38,593 bases of DNA, taken from NCBI GenBank assembly GCA_958439725.1, contig CAUBWJ010000020.1, positions 1 through 38,593 on the forward strand, written 5' to 3'. The position numbers were made by a program, and so were the translations under genes. Below are positions 31,942 through 38,593 of this stretch, one piece after another (within the stretch, counting starts at the first letter, position 1; every line of letters starts with the position of its first letter). Source of the DNA: an uncultured Muribaculaceae bacterium (lineage in GTDB: Bacteria > Bacteroidota > Bacteroidia > Bacteroidales > Muribaculaceae). The notes under the pieces are model-generated. The model was not told where the DNA came from. It worked only from the letters and a program-made list of their open reading frames with translations, and made no database searches.

Positions 31942-33570
31942 TCAGAATTTGATACCGAGCGATAGTACAAACGAGTTATCGGCTTGCTTGAGCTTTGCAT
32001 CGTAAGGTGTTGCGCCTGTCTCCCCGCTGGGAGTGAAGGCAGAGAATGTAGAGTTACGCGCTTTGTGGACATAGGCAAAGTCGGCATAGAATCCCTGATA
32101 TCTGTATCCTAATCCGCAGGTGATGTACTGTGCGGAGTTATCCATAGTGTAGGAAGGGATGGTTCCGGTATCGCCGGGATTCATTGTCCAGTCGGGCATA
32201 TAGGAATCAGCTGAGTTGGCGCGGGGAGTACCGGAAGTAGGAGTTGACTCGTAGGCGTAGCCAGCGCGCAGGCTAAAGCCGGCGGGGAGGCGGTATTCAG
32301 CGCCGAGACGTATTATAGTGGCAGCCTTGTAGTAGTTTTCAATGTCATTGTTGATGCCAGTCTGGTTATCACCATTGTCATTTTTTGTAACCATCTTCTG
32401 GTAAGGACGATATTCATAATCCATGCTGATAATGGCCTGAGAACCGATTACACCCGCTGCCGATACCATGAGGCGCCAGGGAGTGCGCAGTTTCCAGTCG
32501 TAGTCGTCCTGAGGGGTGTTGGCATATCCGGGAGCCGCGGGACCTTCTGTATATCCGTAGCCATAGTCAATTTCTGCGATAGAAGACTGGCTGAGATTAT
32601 AATAGGTCGGAGTATGAACGGCAAAACCAAGACGAAGCTCATTTATGGGGCGGAAGATGAGTCCGGCCTTAAAGTTGAAGCCTGATCCGGAAATACGCTT
32701 ATAACTGTTCAGACCGAATCCTAAATCTCCGGGAGTTTCCGTAACGCCGCTTCCTTCGGAGGAGGTGATATAACCGCCGGTCATATCTTCGGTGTAATAT
32801 ACGTTCTGTCGATACTCCATGTCAGTAATACCGAAGCCGATACCCCAGTAAACTATATCAGAAAAATTGCCTCCGAAATTGATATTGTATTCGTCAACGT
32901 ATCCACTTTCATCAACGTTATACGAGGAAACGCCGCGGCTGGTTCCTTCCCGCCATAACCCGGTGTACATAGTGGAAGGCGTATTGGCGTCTCCATTTGT
33001 GGGGTTGATTACATAAGAATTGAATGCAAGAATGCTAAGCCAGGGAGCACCTCCACCTTGCATGTAGTTATCTACAACGTCATCGGAGGTGGCACCGCCA
33101 AGAAGATCGGAGGAACAACCGTCGGTAAACGCGGCAATATGGTTGGAGAGAGATCCCTGCATAGTAGCGCTTCCGTTATATCTGCGCTTGAAGGAGTTGG
33201 TACGTCCGTAGGAGAAACCCCAGTTGAAAATTGGCATTATCTCACTTCCGGTGTAGACAGACCCGACATATCCGAGATTGCTTACTGAAACGTTGGTGCG
33301 GTTGCGGGAATCGTCGGGTGAAGAAATGCTTCGGGAATCGATGTCGAGAGTGATACCGATGTCACTCTTGCGGTACACCCCTATACCACCTGGGTTCTGA
33401 CCGAGAACGGAGAGATCGCCTCCAAGGGCACCGAAAGCTCCGCCCATAGACATAAACCGAGCTGTTCCTCTGAGGTCATATCTTGAAATCTGATAGGCGT
33501 CATAGGCAGTCTGTGCGCCCATGAGCAAGGGGAGAGGAGCTAAAGCTGCAATAATTATGCGTCTGTTCAT
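31942..33570 (-). CDS. OmpP1/FadL-family outer-membrane transport protein
   Basis: The 542-residue protein has a signal peptide (about 1-19) and the N-terminal hatch-type sequence DLRGTARFMSMGGAFGALGGDLSVLGQNPGGIGVYR, the hallmark of the family (the NPA-like motif is NPGG here). A long beta-barrel to the C-terminus follows, ending FVLSLGIKF. FadL-type channels carry hydrophobic molecules such as fatty acids across the outer membrane by lateral diffusion; Bacteroidetes members are often labelled hemin receptor or toluene transporter without evidence. It is a single gene with its own terminator. Confidence 0.88.
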   Translation of the reverse strand: MNRRIIIAALAPLPLLMGAQTAYDAYQISRYDLRGTARFMSMGGAFGALGGDLSVLGQNPGGIGVYRKSDIGITLDIDSRSISSPDDSRNRTNVSVSNLGYVGSVYTGSEIMPIFNWGFSYGRTNSFKRRYNGSATMQGSLSNHIAAFTDGCSSDLLGGATSDDVVDNYMQGGGAPWLSILAFNSYVINPTNGDANTPSTMYTGLWREGTSRGVSSYNVDESGYVDEYNINFGGNFSDIVYWGIGFGITDMEYRQNVYYTEDMTGGYITSSEGSGVTETPGDLGFGLNSYKRISGSGFNFKAGLIFRPINELRLGFAVHTPTYYNLSQSSIAEIDYGYGYTEGPAAPGYANTPQDDYDWKLRTPWRLMVSAAGVIGSQAIISMDYEYRPYQKMVTKNDNGDNQTGINNDIENYYKAATIIRLGAEYRLPAGFSLRAGYAYESTPTSGTPRANSADSYMPDWTMNPGDTGTIPSYTMDNSAQYITCGLGYRYQGFYADFAYVHKARNSTFSAFTPSGETGATPYDAKLKQADNSFVLSLGIKF

Positions 33571-33630
33571 CTGCTAATTATTTTTTGGTTATGTAAATAT
33601 CAATCGAGGGTTATTATATGAATAAAAACA

Positions 33631-33670
33631 ATTGCCGGAGGATTAAAGTTTTTTAATCGGCTCCGGCAAT
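33631..33670 (-). terminator. Terminator of the glycine-rich protein gene
   Basis: A perfect 10-bp stem (33631-33640 with 33661-33670) is extended inside by GATTAAA/TTTAATC. On the minus strand it is followed by TTGTTTTTATTC. It lies about 66 bases after the stop. Confidence 0.8.
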
Positions 33671-33736
33671 GATATGGCGTTGAAACATTTAATTCCTATT
33701 CTTCCAGAGGGAGGGATTTCGGAGCCTTCAGATTGA

Positions 33737-34741
33737 TTAATGACGACCGCCACGGCTTCCGCCTCCACCGCCTCCACGGTAACCTCCACCGCCGCCGCCA
33801 AAGCTGCCTGAGTTACCTCCTCGGAAGCCACCATTATTGTAGCTGGGAGTAGAAAATGAGTTCTGATTGGAATTGGAGTTACGGCTCGGGCGATAGTTGG
33901 AGTTGTTGTTATTGTAACGTCCGGGGCGCTGTCCGCTGTTGGACGGGCGTGTATTGCCAACCGAACCGTTTCCGTATCCGGGACGGGAATTGCCGGTAGA
34001 ATAGCCGGGGCGTACATTCCCTACGTAGCCATGATGGCGGTCGTTGTAAGGAGGACGCACATTACCGATACCCGGGCGCGGGGGGCGCGAGGGAGGATAC
34101 CATCCGCCCCATGCGGGTCCCCATCCCCAGGATGGACCCCAACTCCATGACGGGCCCCATCCCCAGTTCCAATAGGGATCCCATCCCCAGCCTACACTCC
34201 AGCCAAGAGATGGCCCCCACCAGTAATTATTCCAATAATTGCGCCATGCCCATGAGTAGGGATAGCCGTAATAATAACTGTCGAAATAGGGGTTGCCCCA
34301 ATATCCCGGAGTGTTGACAACTATGCTTACGTTGGCTGGCTGGGCATAATAATATTGGGCGACATCAGGGTCAGAAGAGGCCGTAACGACATCGGGGTTA
34401 TGGAATTTCTCAATTTGTCGTGTCCATAGAAAATCTATGTTTCCTATAGAGTCGAAAGGTATTGAGTCGGGAGCGAAAATGCCTCGGCGGTTGTACTCGT
34501 CGACATCACGGGTAGATGAGGACTGAACGGGCGTATACGTATCAGCCGCAGGATAGTCCGCAACCGGATAGTATATTATGGCATTGGGCTGAGTGCGCGT
34601 CGTTTTCTTTTTAACAGGTACGGCTTTCTTTGCTTTGTCGGGGTTGAAATAGATATCATCGTCATCGTAGGATTGTGCCGAGACAAAACTGAATCCCCCC
34701 AAAAAGATGAGAGCCGGGATGGTCAGAAGTCGTAATTTCAT
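33737..34741 (-). CDS. Secreted aromatic- and glycine-rich low-complexity protein
   Basis: The 334-residue protein has a signal peptide (about 1-22, ending VSAQ). A mixed region (about 23-145) contains a Lys/Arg patch KKAVPVKKKTTR and an acidic Asp run. Residues about 146-215 are dominated by Trp, Gly, Tyr and Ser (repeats of the type WGWGPSW). Residues 216-300 are rich in Arg, Pro, Asn, Gly and Ser, and the tail is almost only Gly, Arg and Ser (ending GGRH). No enzyme domain is visible. The sequence suggests a disordered or aggregation-prone cell-surface or periplasmic protein; the role is unknown. Confidence 0.75.
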   Translation of the reverse strand: MKLRLLTIPALIFLGGFSFVSAQSYDDDDIYFNPDKAKKAVPVKKKTTRTQPNAIIYYPVADYPAADTYTPVQSSSTRDVDEYNRRGIFAPDSIPFDSIGNIDFLWTRQIEKFHNPDVVTASSDPDVAQYYYAQPANVSIVVNTPGYWGNPYFDSYYYGYPYSWAWRNYWNNYWWGPSLGWSVGWGWDPYWNWGWGPSWSWGPSWGWGPAWGGWYPPSRPPRPGIGNVRPPYNDRHHGYVGNVRPGYSTGNSRPGYGNGSVGNTRPSNSGQRPGRYNNNNSNYRPSRNSNSNQNSFSTPSYNNGGFRGGNSGSFGGGGGGYRGGGGGGSRGGRH

Positions 34742-34771
34742 AAGCCTATAGTATTAAATATATCAAATGAT

Positions 34772-34843
34772 TGCAGAAAGGATTGTTAATCGGTTCCAGA
34801 ATTTTGACATCTCAGACCTGAAAAGGTTTAAGGCCTTTCTGCA
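34772..34843 (-). other. Inverted repeat in the leader of the glycine-rich protein gene
   Basis: TGCAGAAAGG (34772-34781) and CCTTTCTGCA (34834-34843) are perfect complements enclosing 52 bases, between the promoter and the start codon. They can fold the leader RNA into a closed domain. Confidence 0.5.
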
Positions 34844-34852
34844 CTCGTTTTA

Positions 34853-34860
34853 CAAATTTA
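34853..34860 (-). promoter_or_regulatory. Promoter -7 element of the glycine-rich protein gene
   Basis: The minus strand reads TAAATTTG, matching TAnnTTTG, giving a leader of about 105 bases. Confidence 0.5.
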
Positions 34861-34925
34861 GCAATATAAACGAATTAATCTATTATTTAGAAGCGCCGAT
34901 AGTGTAAATTTAACAAATATTGAAT

Positions 34926-34961
34926 AAAAGCGTGACCGCAGACTATGCCGCAGCCACGCTT
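34926..34961 (-). terminator. Terminator of the HdeD-like gene
   Basis: AAGCGTG (34928-34934) pairs with CACGCTT (34955-34961), and the stem continues inward with G-U pairs to about 14 bp. On the minus strand it ends in TTTT. It lies 21 bases after the stop. Confidence 0.75.
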
Positions 34962-34982
34962 CCTATCTATTCAAGGCTCAAA

Positions 34983-35537
34983 TTACTGTCGTTCTATGGG
35001 TCGCATGTCGTAGCTGAGCATTGCTATCGAGAATCCCCAGTAGATAAAAGCGAGGGAGGTGAGGAAGCTTGTCATAAGCATGTCCTGTACCCATCCGGCT
35101 TCAATAAAGAAGAAACCGATAGCCATCATAAGGATGCCGTTGATGAGGTAGAGCCACCAGTATTTGCGATCTCTCTGGCTTACGGAACTGATAATGGCGC
35201 TGATGCCCCAGAACAGGAATACGATTGCGATAAAGTAGGGGAATACAAGTTCTGAAAGAATTACGCTGCGTACAAGCATAAATCCTATGAACATGTCGAT
35301 GACGCCACCGACAATCCACCAGCCCCATGCGCGGGGACGATCTTTGCCGGAAGCCACGAGCAGCTGAACGATACCTGCGAGAACCAGAAGCCATCCAAAA
35401 ATCTGGGAGGCAACCGCGTATCCGGCCACAGGCCAGAACCAATAAGCGAATCCGCTTAATACCATCAAGATGCCTAAAACGAGGACAATCCACCAATATT
35501 TGGTTTTGCCCCAGTAATTAAGATTAATCTCTTTCAT
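34983..35537 (-). CDS. HdeD-like (DUF308) inner-membrane protein
   Basis: The 184-residue protein has about six transmembrane helices, in three pairs of similar type (for example WWIVLVLGILMVLSGFAYWF, GWWIVGGVIDMFIGFMLV and WWLYLINGILMMAIGFFFI). This triple helical repeat with the Gly-rich turn is the hallmark of the HdeD/DUF308 family, first linked with acid resistance at high cell density in E. coli. It is a single gene with its own terminator. A specific role in this organism is not shown. Confidence 0.85.
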   Translation of the reverse strand: MKEINLNYWGKTKYWWIVLVLGILMVLSGFAYWFWPVAGYAVASQIFGWLLVLAGIVQLLVASGKDRPRAWGWWIVGGVIDMFIGFMLVRSVILSELVFPYFIAIVFLFWGISAIISSVSQRDRKYWWLYLINGILMMAIGFFFIEAGWVQDMLMTSFLTSLAFIYWGFSIAMLSYDMRPIERQ

Positions 35538-35643
35538 AATTATAAATAATTAGTTAAAACTTTCTTTTGTAGTAAAAACGAACTGCAATGTAAAAAGTTC
35601 CCTAAATAGGTGATTGTTTTAGGCTAATATGTAATAATAAAGC

Positions 35644-35769
35644 ATGGTGGCTACAAGTCCTGAAAATGTTGAGGCAATGAAAAAATTTCTGAAGCATCTA
35701 CATTTGTTGAGAGGTAATCCGTTTTTACTTGCTAATTTTGTGGAGAATATAGCCGGCAAACGAGGCTAA
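35644..35769 (+). CDS. Possible 41-residue small protein
   Basis: The frame starts MVATSPENVEAMKKFLKHLH and ends NIAGKRG with a stop at 35767-35769. It has a plausible amphipathic-helix composition and ends 14 bases before the regulator start. The promoter -7 element for the regulator (35733-35740) lies inside it, which speaks against coding; the sequence may instead be a chance frame. Confidence 0.2.
   Translation: MVATSPENVEAMKKFLKHLHLLRGNPFLLANFVENIAGKRG
35733..35740 (+). promoter_or_regulatory. Promoter -7 element of the LuxR-type regulator gene
   Basis: TAATTTTG matches TAnnTTTG, 43 bases before the ATG; TTG at 35707-35709 is 23 bases upstream, slightly too far. Confidence 0.5.
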
Positions 35770-35783
35770 TAAAGTAAAGTTAA

Positions 35784-37457
35784 ATGACTATACGCTTTAT
35801 TTATTATATTAGATTTGTTCTGTTGGGACTTTTCCTTTCTGTAATCTCATCTTGTGATCGAGGGGATAGTAAGGTGCTTGAAAGTGCTGCAAATATTGTA
35901 GACGAACGCCCTGACAGTGCTTATATCCTTCTTAAGCAGGTAGATTTAAACAATTTTACCAGTGAAGAGGATAAAGCGCTTTATGCATTGACTCATGCAA
36001 AAGCCAAGATGTATATGGGGCATTCGCTTGTAACGGACACGGTTATCCCGGTTGCTGTCGAATTCTTTAATGCCAAAGGTGATACGGCAGCATATGTTGA
36101 GTCCATTATTGCCCAGGCATATCATTTGCGTTCCATGGAGTTGAGAGATGAGGCTTTCACTTATATCGACTCCATATCCCGTACTATGCCTGAAAATATC
36201 CGGAAAATCCTTAATCAGGAACTTTTAGGGTTTTCGTTCTCGGATAAAGACTATCCGCGCTCTCTGGATATAATCGACCGACAGATACGATTAGCAGAGT
36301 ATAAAAGGGAACGTCTCAATTTTGAGATAAAGAAGATTACGCCTCTTATCTCCCTGGGCAGAAGCATTGATGCCGTTGCGCTATGCGATTCTCTTTTTTC
36401 ATTGCCAGAAGCTCCTAAGGAGGGTTTGAGGGAGTGGTTATACATGCGCATAAACTATGCATCCGCACTTGGAGAACGGCGGGAAACATCTGCCAAGGCG
36501 GTGGAGATTATAAAAGATGCCATGGACCGGTTGAATGGTGCCCCTGCTGAAAAGTTTGCCGAATTATATGTGCCGATGATAAATATCCAGATTAATTCGG
36601 GAAATATCAGAAAAGCTGTAGAATATGCACAGCTGATTGACAGTCTTAATATTGATTTGTTTGACAAGGATCCAGTGGCAGGCTCTTATCTTGAATTTCT
36701 GAAGATTGTGCTTGATTATGAACATAACGGCACTCTCTCGCTAAGTCGGCTCTCCAATACAGCCCATTCGCTCAGACGTGTAAGTAACGACCTTGAAATC
36801 AAACGCCAGGAACGTGATGACGCACTGGAAGCCTCGTATGATTTAAGTCGCCGCAACTTTGAACTCACCATAGAGCGTCAGCGTTTGTGGCTTTTTATAA
36901 TAGTTACAGTGTTAATAGCGTTTATTGCTGTCGGAATAACTTATTGGGTTTCGCATCGGCGTAGACAAAAACTCATCGAGGCAGAAGAACGGATTGAGGC
37001 TTTAGAACAGCTTGCAAAAGTTGCGACAGTTTCGTCAACTGAGGATAAACCGGTACTTTTCAAAAAGATTCTTTTACAACATATCGGCATAATACGGACG
37101 TTTGCTGATTCGCCTACCGCTCAAAACCAAGAAGCCCTGAGGAAAATAAGTAATGTAGGGAGTTCCGAATCCGGCAGCGAAGCTTTGGTTAACTGGAACG
37201 AGTTATATCCGGTGATAGATGAGCTGTATGATGGCTTCCATTCAAAACTCCTCAGTGACTATCCTGGAGTATTTTCAGAAAGGGAGATTCAGATTTTGTG
37301 TTTGCTGCGGGCCGAATTCTCGACAAAGGAAATCGGTGTACTTATCCAGCAGACATCAAACTCGATTTATGTGAGCAAAACTTCAATCAGGAAGAAACTG
37401 AAATTGCCGGCAAAGGACGATTTCATAGCCTTTCTGACACGCACGTTCAGGCGTTAA
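35784..37457 (+). CDS. Membrane-tethered TPR/LuxR-type regulator with lipobox
   Basis: The 557-residue protein combines four parts. The signal sequence ends in a lipobox (VISSC, cysteine at 24). A periplasmic alpha-helical, TPR-like domain follows (about 30-330). A coiled-coil segment then leads to one transmembrane helix (about 370-392, LWLFIIVTVLIAFIAVGI). The cytoplasmic part has a second coiled coil (about 398-420) and a C-terminal LuxR/GerE-like helix-turn-helix (about 495-550, FSEREIQILCLLRAEFSTKEIGVLIQ then SIYVSKTSIRKKLKL). It would read a periplasmic signal and act directly on DNA, without kinase or phosphorylation. The outer-membrane protein gene 155 bases downstream is the likely target. 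Confidence 0.85.
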   Translation: MTIRFIYYIRFVLLGLFLSVISSCDRGDSKVLESAANIVDERPDSAYILLKQVDLNNFTSEEDKALYALTHAKAKMYMGHSLVTDTVIPVAVEFFNAKGDTAAYVESIIAQAYHLRSMELRDEAFTYIDSISRTMPENIRKILNQELLGFSFSDKDYPRSLDIIDRQIRLAEYKRERLNFEIKKITPLISLGRSIDAVALCDSLFSLPEAPKEGLREWLYMRINYASALGERRETSAKAVEIIKDAMDRLNGAPAEKFAELYVPMINIQINSGNIRKAVEYAQLIDSLNIDLFDKDPVAGSYLEFLKIVLDYEHNGTLSLSRLSNTAHSLRRVSNDLEIKRQERDDALEASYDLSRRNFELTIERQRLWLFIIVTVLIAFIAVGITYWVSHRRRQKLIEAEERIEALEQLAKVATVSSTEDKPVLFKKILLQHIGIIRTFADSPTAQNQEALRKISNVGSSESGSEALVNWNELYPVIDELYDGFHSKLLSDYPGVFSEREIQILCLLRAEFSTKEIGVLIQQTSNSIYVSKTSIRKKLKLPAKDDFIAFLTRTFRR

Positions 37458-37576
37458 GGGGCTAATAAGGCGTTTTAAGATTTTTAAAATTAACGTCCTT
37501 GAATATCTGTTAGTTACAATTCTAATTTAAGGGCGATTTGATGGCGATTAAGTAGGCTTGGATGCTTTCTTCACTT

Positions 37577-37584
37577 TAACTTTG
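37577..37584 (+). promoter_or_regulatory. Promoter -7 element of the outer-membrane receptor gene
   Basis: TAACTTTG matches TAnnTTTG, 28 bases before the ATG. No -33 TTG sits at the right distance, which fits an activated promoter (inference). GGGCGATTTG and ATGGCGATTAAG at about 37531-37552 repeat GGCGATT and may bind the regulator. Confidence 0.5.
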
Positions 37585-37612
37585 CAGAGTGAAAATTCAA
37601 AATCCAAGTGAT

Positions 37613-38593
37613 ATGAAAAAGTCAATAATAATCCTCGCAGCAGCTTTGATCTGGCTCTCTGCAAGTGCTCAAAAGGAGCATCATCTTCAGGACGTAACTG
37701 TCGTGGCGTCCCGAACCACAAACAACGTGGAGGGATATACCACCAATCTTAGAGGCACTGATGTTGCCAAAGGAAAACCAACAATAGATGTTCTTCCTTT
37801 CCTTCCTAATATTTCACGCGAAAGCGGCAATTTCAAAATCAACGGTCTTCCCGTAAGTGAAATCTATGTGGATGGTGTGAAGCTGGCGGATCTTTCAGAG
37901 CTCGACAACATACCGGGTGAAATGATAGACAAAGTTCAGGTGCAGTATCTGGCCGGAGCCGATCAGAACGCTGCATTAAGCGGCGGAACTATCAGGATAA
38001 CACTTCGCCGTCCACCTGAAGGCGGATTTTATGGCAGTGTTATTGCAAATGCAGACTGGTACCGTTCATGTGGCTTCGGCAATGAAGGAGTGGGAGGTAT
38101 GTTCAACTACCGGTATAAGAATCTTAGTGTCTATGACAATCTGTATGTCGGGGCTTCCAAACTGGAAGAAAATGCCAAACAATGGCAGACAGGACCGGAC
38201 TTACAGAATTTTATAACTGAAACTACAAAATCAAAAGGAAACGATTTCCGCAACCGCCTCAGTCTAACACAACAGTTTAATTCAGGCGCTCAACTTGGGG
38301 GCAGTTATCTTATTTCAATGCATCGACCGAGACCGGCATCATTTTCCATATCAGATAATGAGGTTGCAGCAATACACAAACGCATCAACAAGAGCGCACG
38401 GGAAGGAACTCTGAAATTCATCCTTCCTCTCAGTAAAAGAGGAGCTGCGATGGAACTCATTGCGGATTATTTTAACCGCAGCAGCGATGAACACGCCAAT
38501 TACCGCATGGAAAACAATCTTGTTGGCGCCACTTATGACAAGAGCAATCTCAATCTGTGGAAATTCAAAGCTGATTTTCTTTATCCCCGTAGC
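37613..38593 (+). CDS. TonB-dependent-receptor-like outer-membrane beta-barrel protein (partial)
   Basis: The frame is open to the right edge; 327 residues are visible. A signal peptide (about 1-20, ending ASAQ) is followed by a TonB plug-like domain: LQDVTVVASRTTNN, then DVLPFLPNI, INGLPVSEIYVDGVKL and IDKVQVQYLAGADQNAAL, with the terminal GGTIRITLRR. Barrel strands begin near residue 140. The absence of an N-terminal carboxypeptidase-like regulatory domain and the plug type fit the outer-membrane beta-barrel family rather than a SusC protein. It probably depends on the regulator upstream. The start codon was chosen for its signal peptide and the promoter just before it. Confidence 0.82.
   Translation, partial: MKKSIIILAAALIWLSASAQKEHHLQDVTVVASRTTNNVEGYTTNLRGTDVAKGKPTIDVLPFLPNISRESGNFKINGLPVSEIYVDGVKLADLSELDNIPGEMIDKVQVQYLAGADQNAALSGGTIRITLRRPPEGGFYGSVIANADWYRSCGFGNEGVGGMFNYRYKNLSVYDNLYVGASKLEENAKQWQTGPDLQNFITETTKSKGNDFRNRLSLTQQFNSGAQLGGSYLISMHRPRPASFSISDNEVAAIHKRINKSAREGTLKFILPLSKRGAAMELIADYFNRSSDEHANYRMENNLVGATYDKSNLNLWKFKADFLYPRS

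Noticed and set aside
1..38593. CRISPR arrays, rRNA genes and complete insertion sequences.
   Set aside because: No regularly spaced identical repeats, no rRNA-like conserved stretch and no transposase frame were found.

Overview
This window looks like the chromosome of a Bacteroidales gut bacterium, probably a Muribaculaceae-type relative of Bacteroides/Prevotella (inference from protein types, no database search). The reasons are: promoters of the Bacteroidetes type (TAnnTTTG at -7, TTG about 19-21 bases upstream) in front of many genes; a fused LpxC-FabZ protein; a ribosomal protein S16 with a long Ala/Lys/Glu tail; a surface-lipoprotein signal of the Cys-Ser-Asp-Asp-Asp-Asp type; GlnRS; and a lipobox-TPR-transmembrane-LuxR regulator. 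No rRNA, tRNA or CRISPR array was found.

Layout. 1-3.6 kb (minus): a cut-off membrane metallophosphoesterase, an acyltransferase, RluD and a PASTA-domain membrane protein. 3.8-7.7 kb (plus): rpsP with its terminator, then glnS and a TPR protein. 7.7-9.0 kb (minus): rsmG and an MBL-fold hydrolase. 9.1-12.5 kb (plus): CvfB-like S1 protein, AraC-type regulator, chloramphenicol-acetyltransferase-like protein, and a two-gene operon (six-helix membrane protein plus winged-helix regulator) preceded by two matching palindromes. 12.7-15.9 kb (plus): the lipid A genes lpxD, lpxC-fabZ, lpxA. 16.0-20.7 kb (minus): secreted alpha-L-fucosidase, CutC, secreted transglutaminase-like protein. 20.8-25.6 kb: DUF3127 protein, DUF695 protein, a barrel-only Omp85-type outer-membrane protein, ftsH and rsfS. 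29.3-35.5 kb (minus): FtsX-like permease, aminotransferase, OmpP1/FadL-type channel, glycine-rich secreted protein, HdeD-like protein. 35.8-38.6 kb (plus): membrane-tethered LuxR-type regulator and the start of a TonB-receptor-like outer-membrane protein.

The accessory part is 25.7-29.2 kb, wedged between the intact rsfS promoter and the FtsX-like gene. It holds a tyrosine recombinase with all catalytic residues, a small surface lipoprotein, and about 1 kb of repeat-rich DNA without a convincing gene. It also holds a strongly promoted, highly folded RNA leader (about 26070-26317) with an 18-residue leader ORF and a terminator-like end just before the lipoprotein. Two 49-bp elements of identical layout (14-bp arm, 20-bp variable core, 15-bp arm) lie exactly 1720 bp apart and bracket the RNA and lipoprotein. 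Imperfect direct repeats exactly 3400 bp apart (25771 and 29171) are candidate attachment sites. This island is the best candidate here for something undescribed: a small integrase-linked cassette whose cargo may be controlled by ribosome-dependent attenuation.

Several starts were moved from the longest open frame because the promoter or a terminator lies inside the frame (acyltransferase, CvfB, CAT-like, Omp85-type protein, aminotransferase, island lipoprotein).
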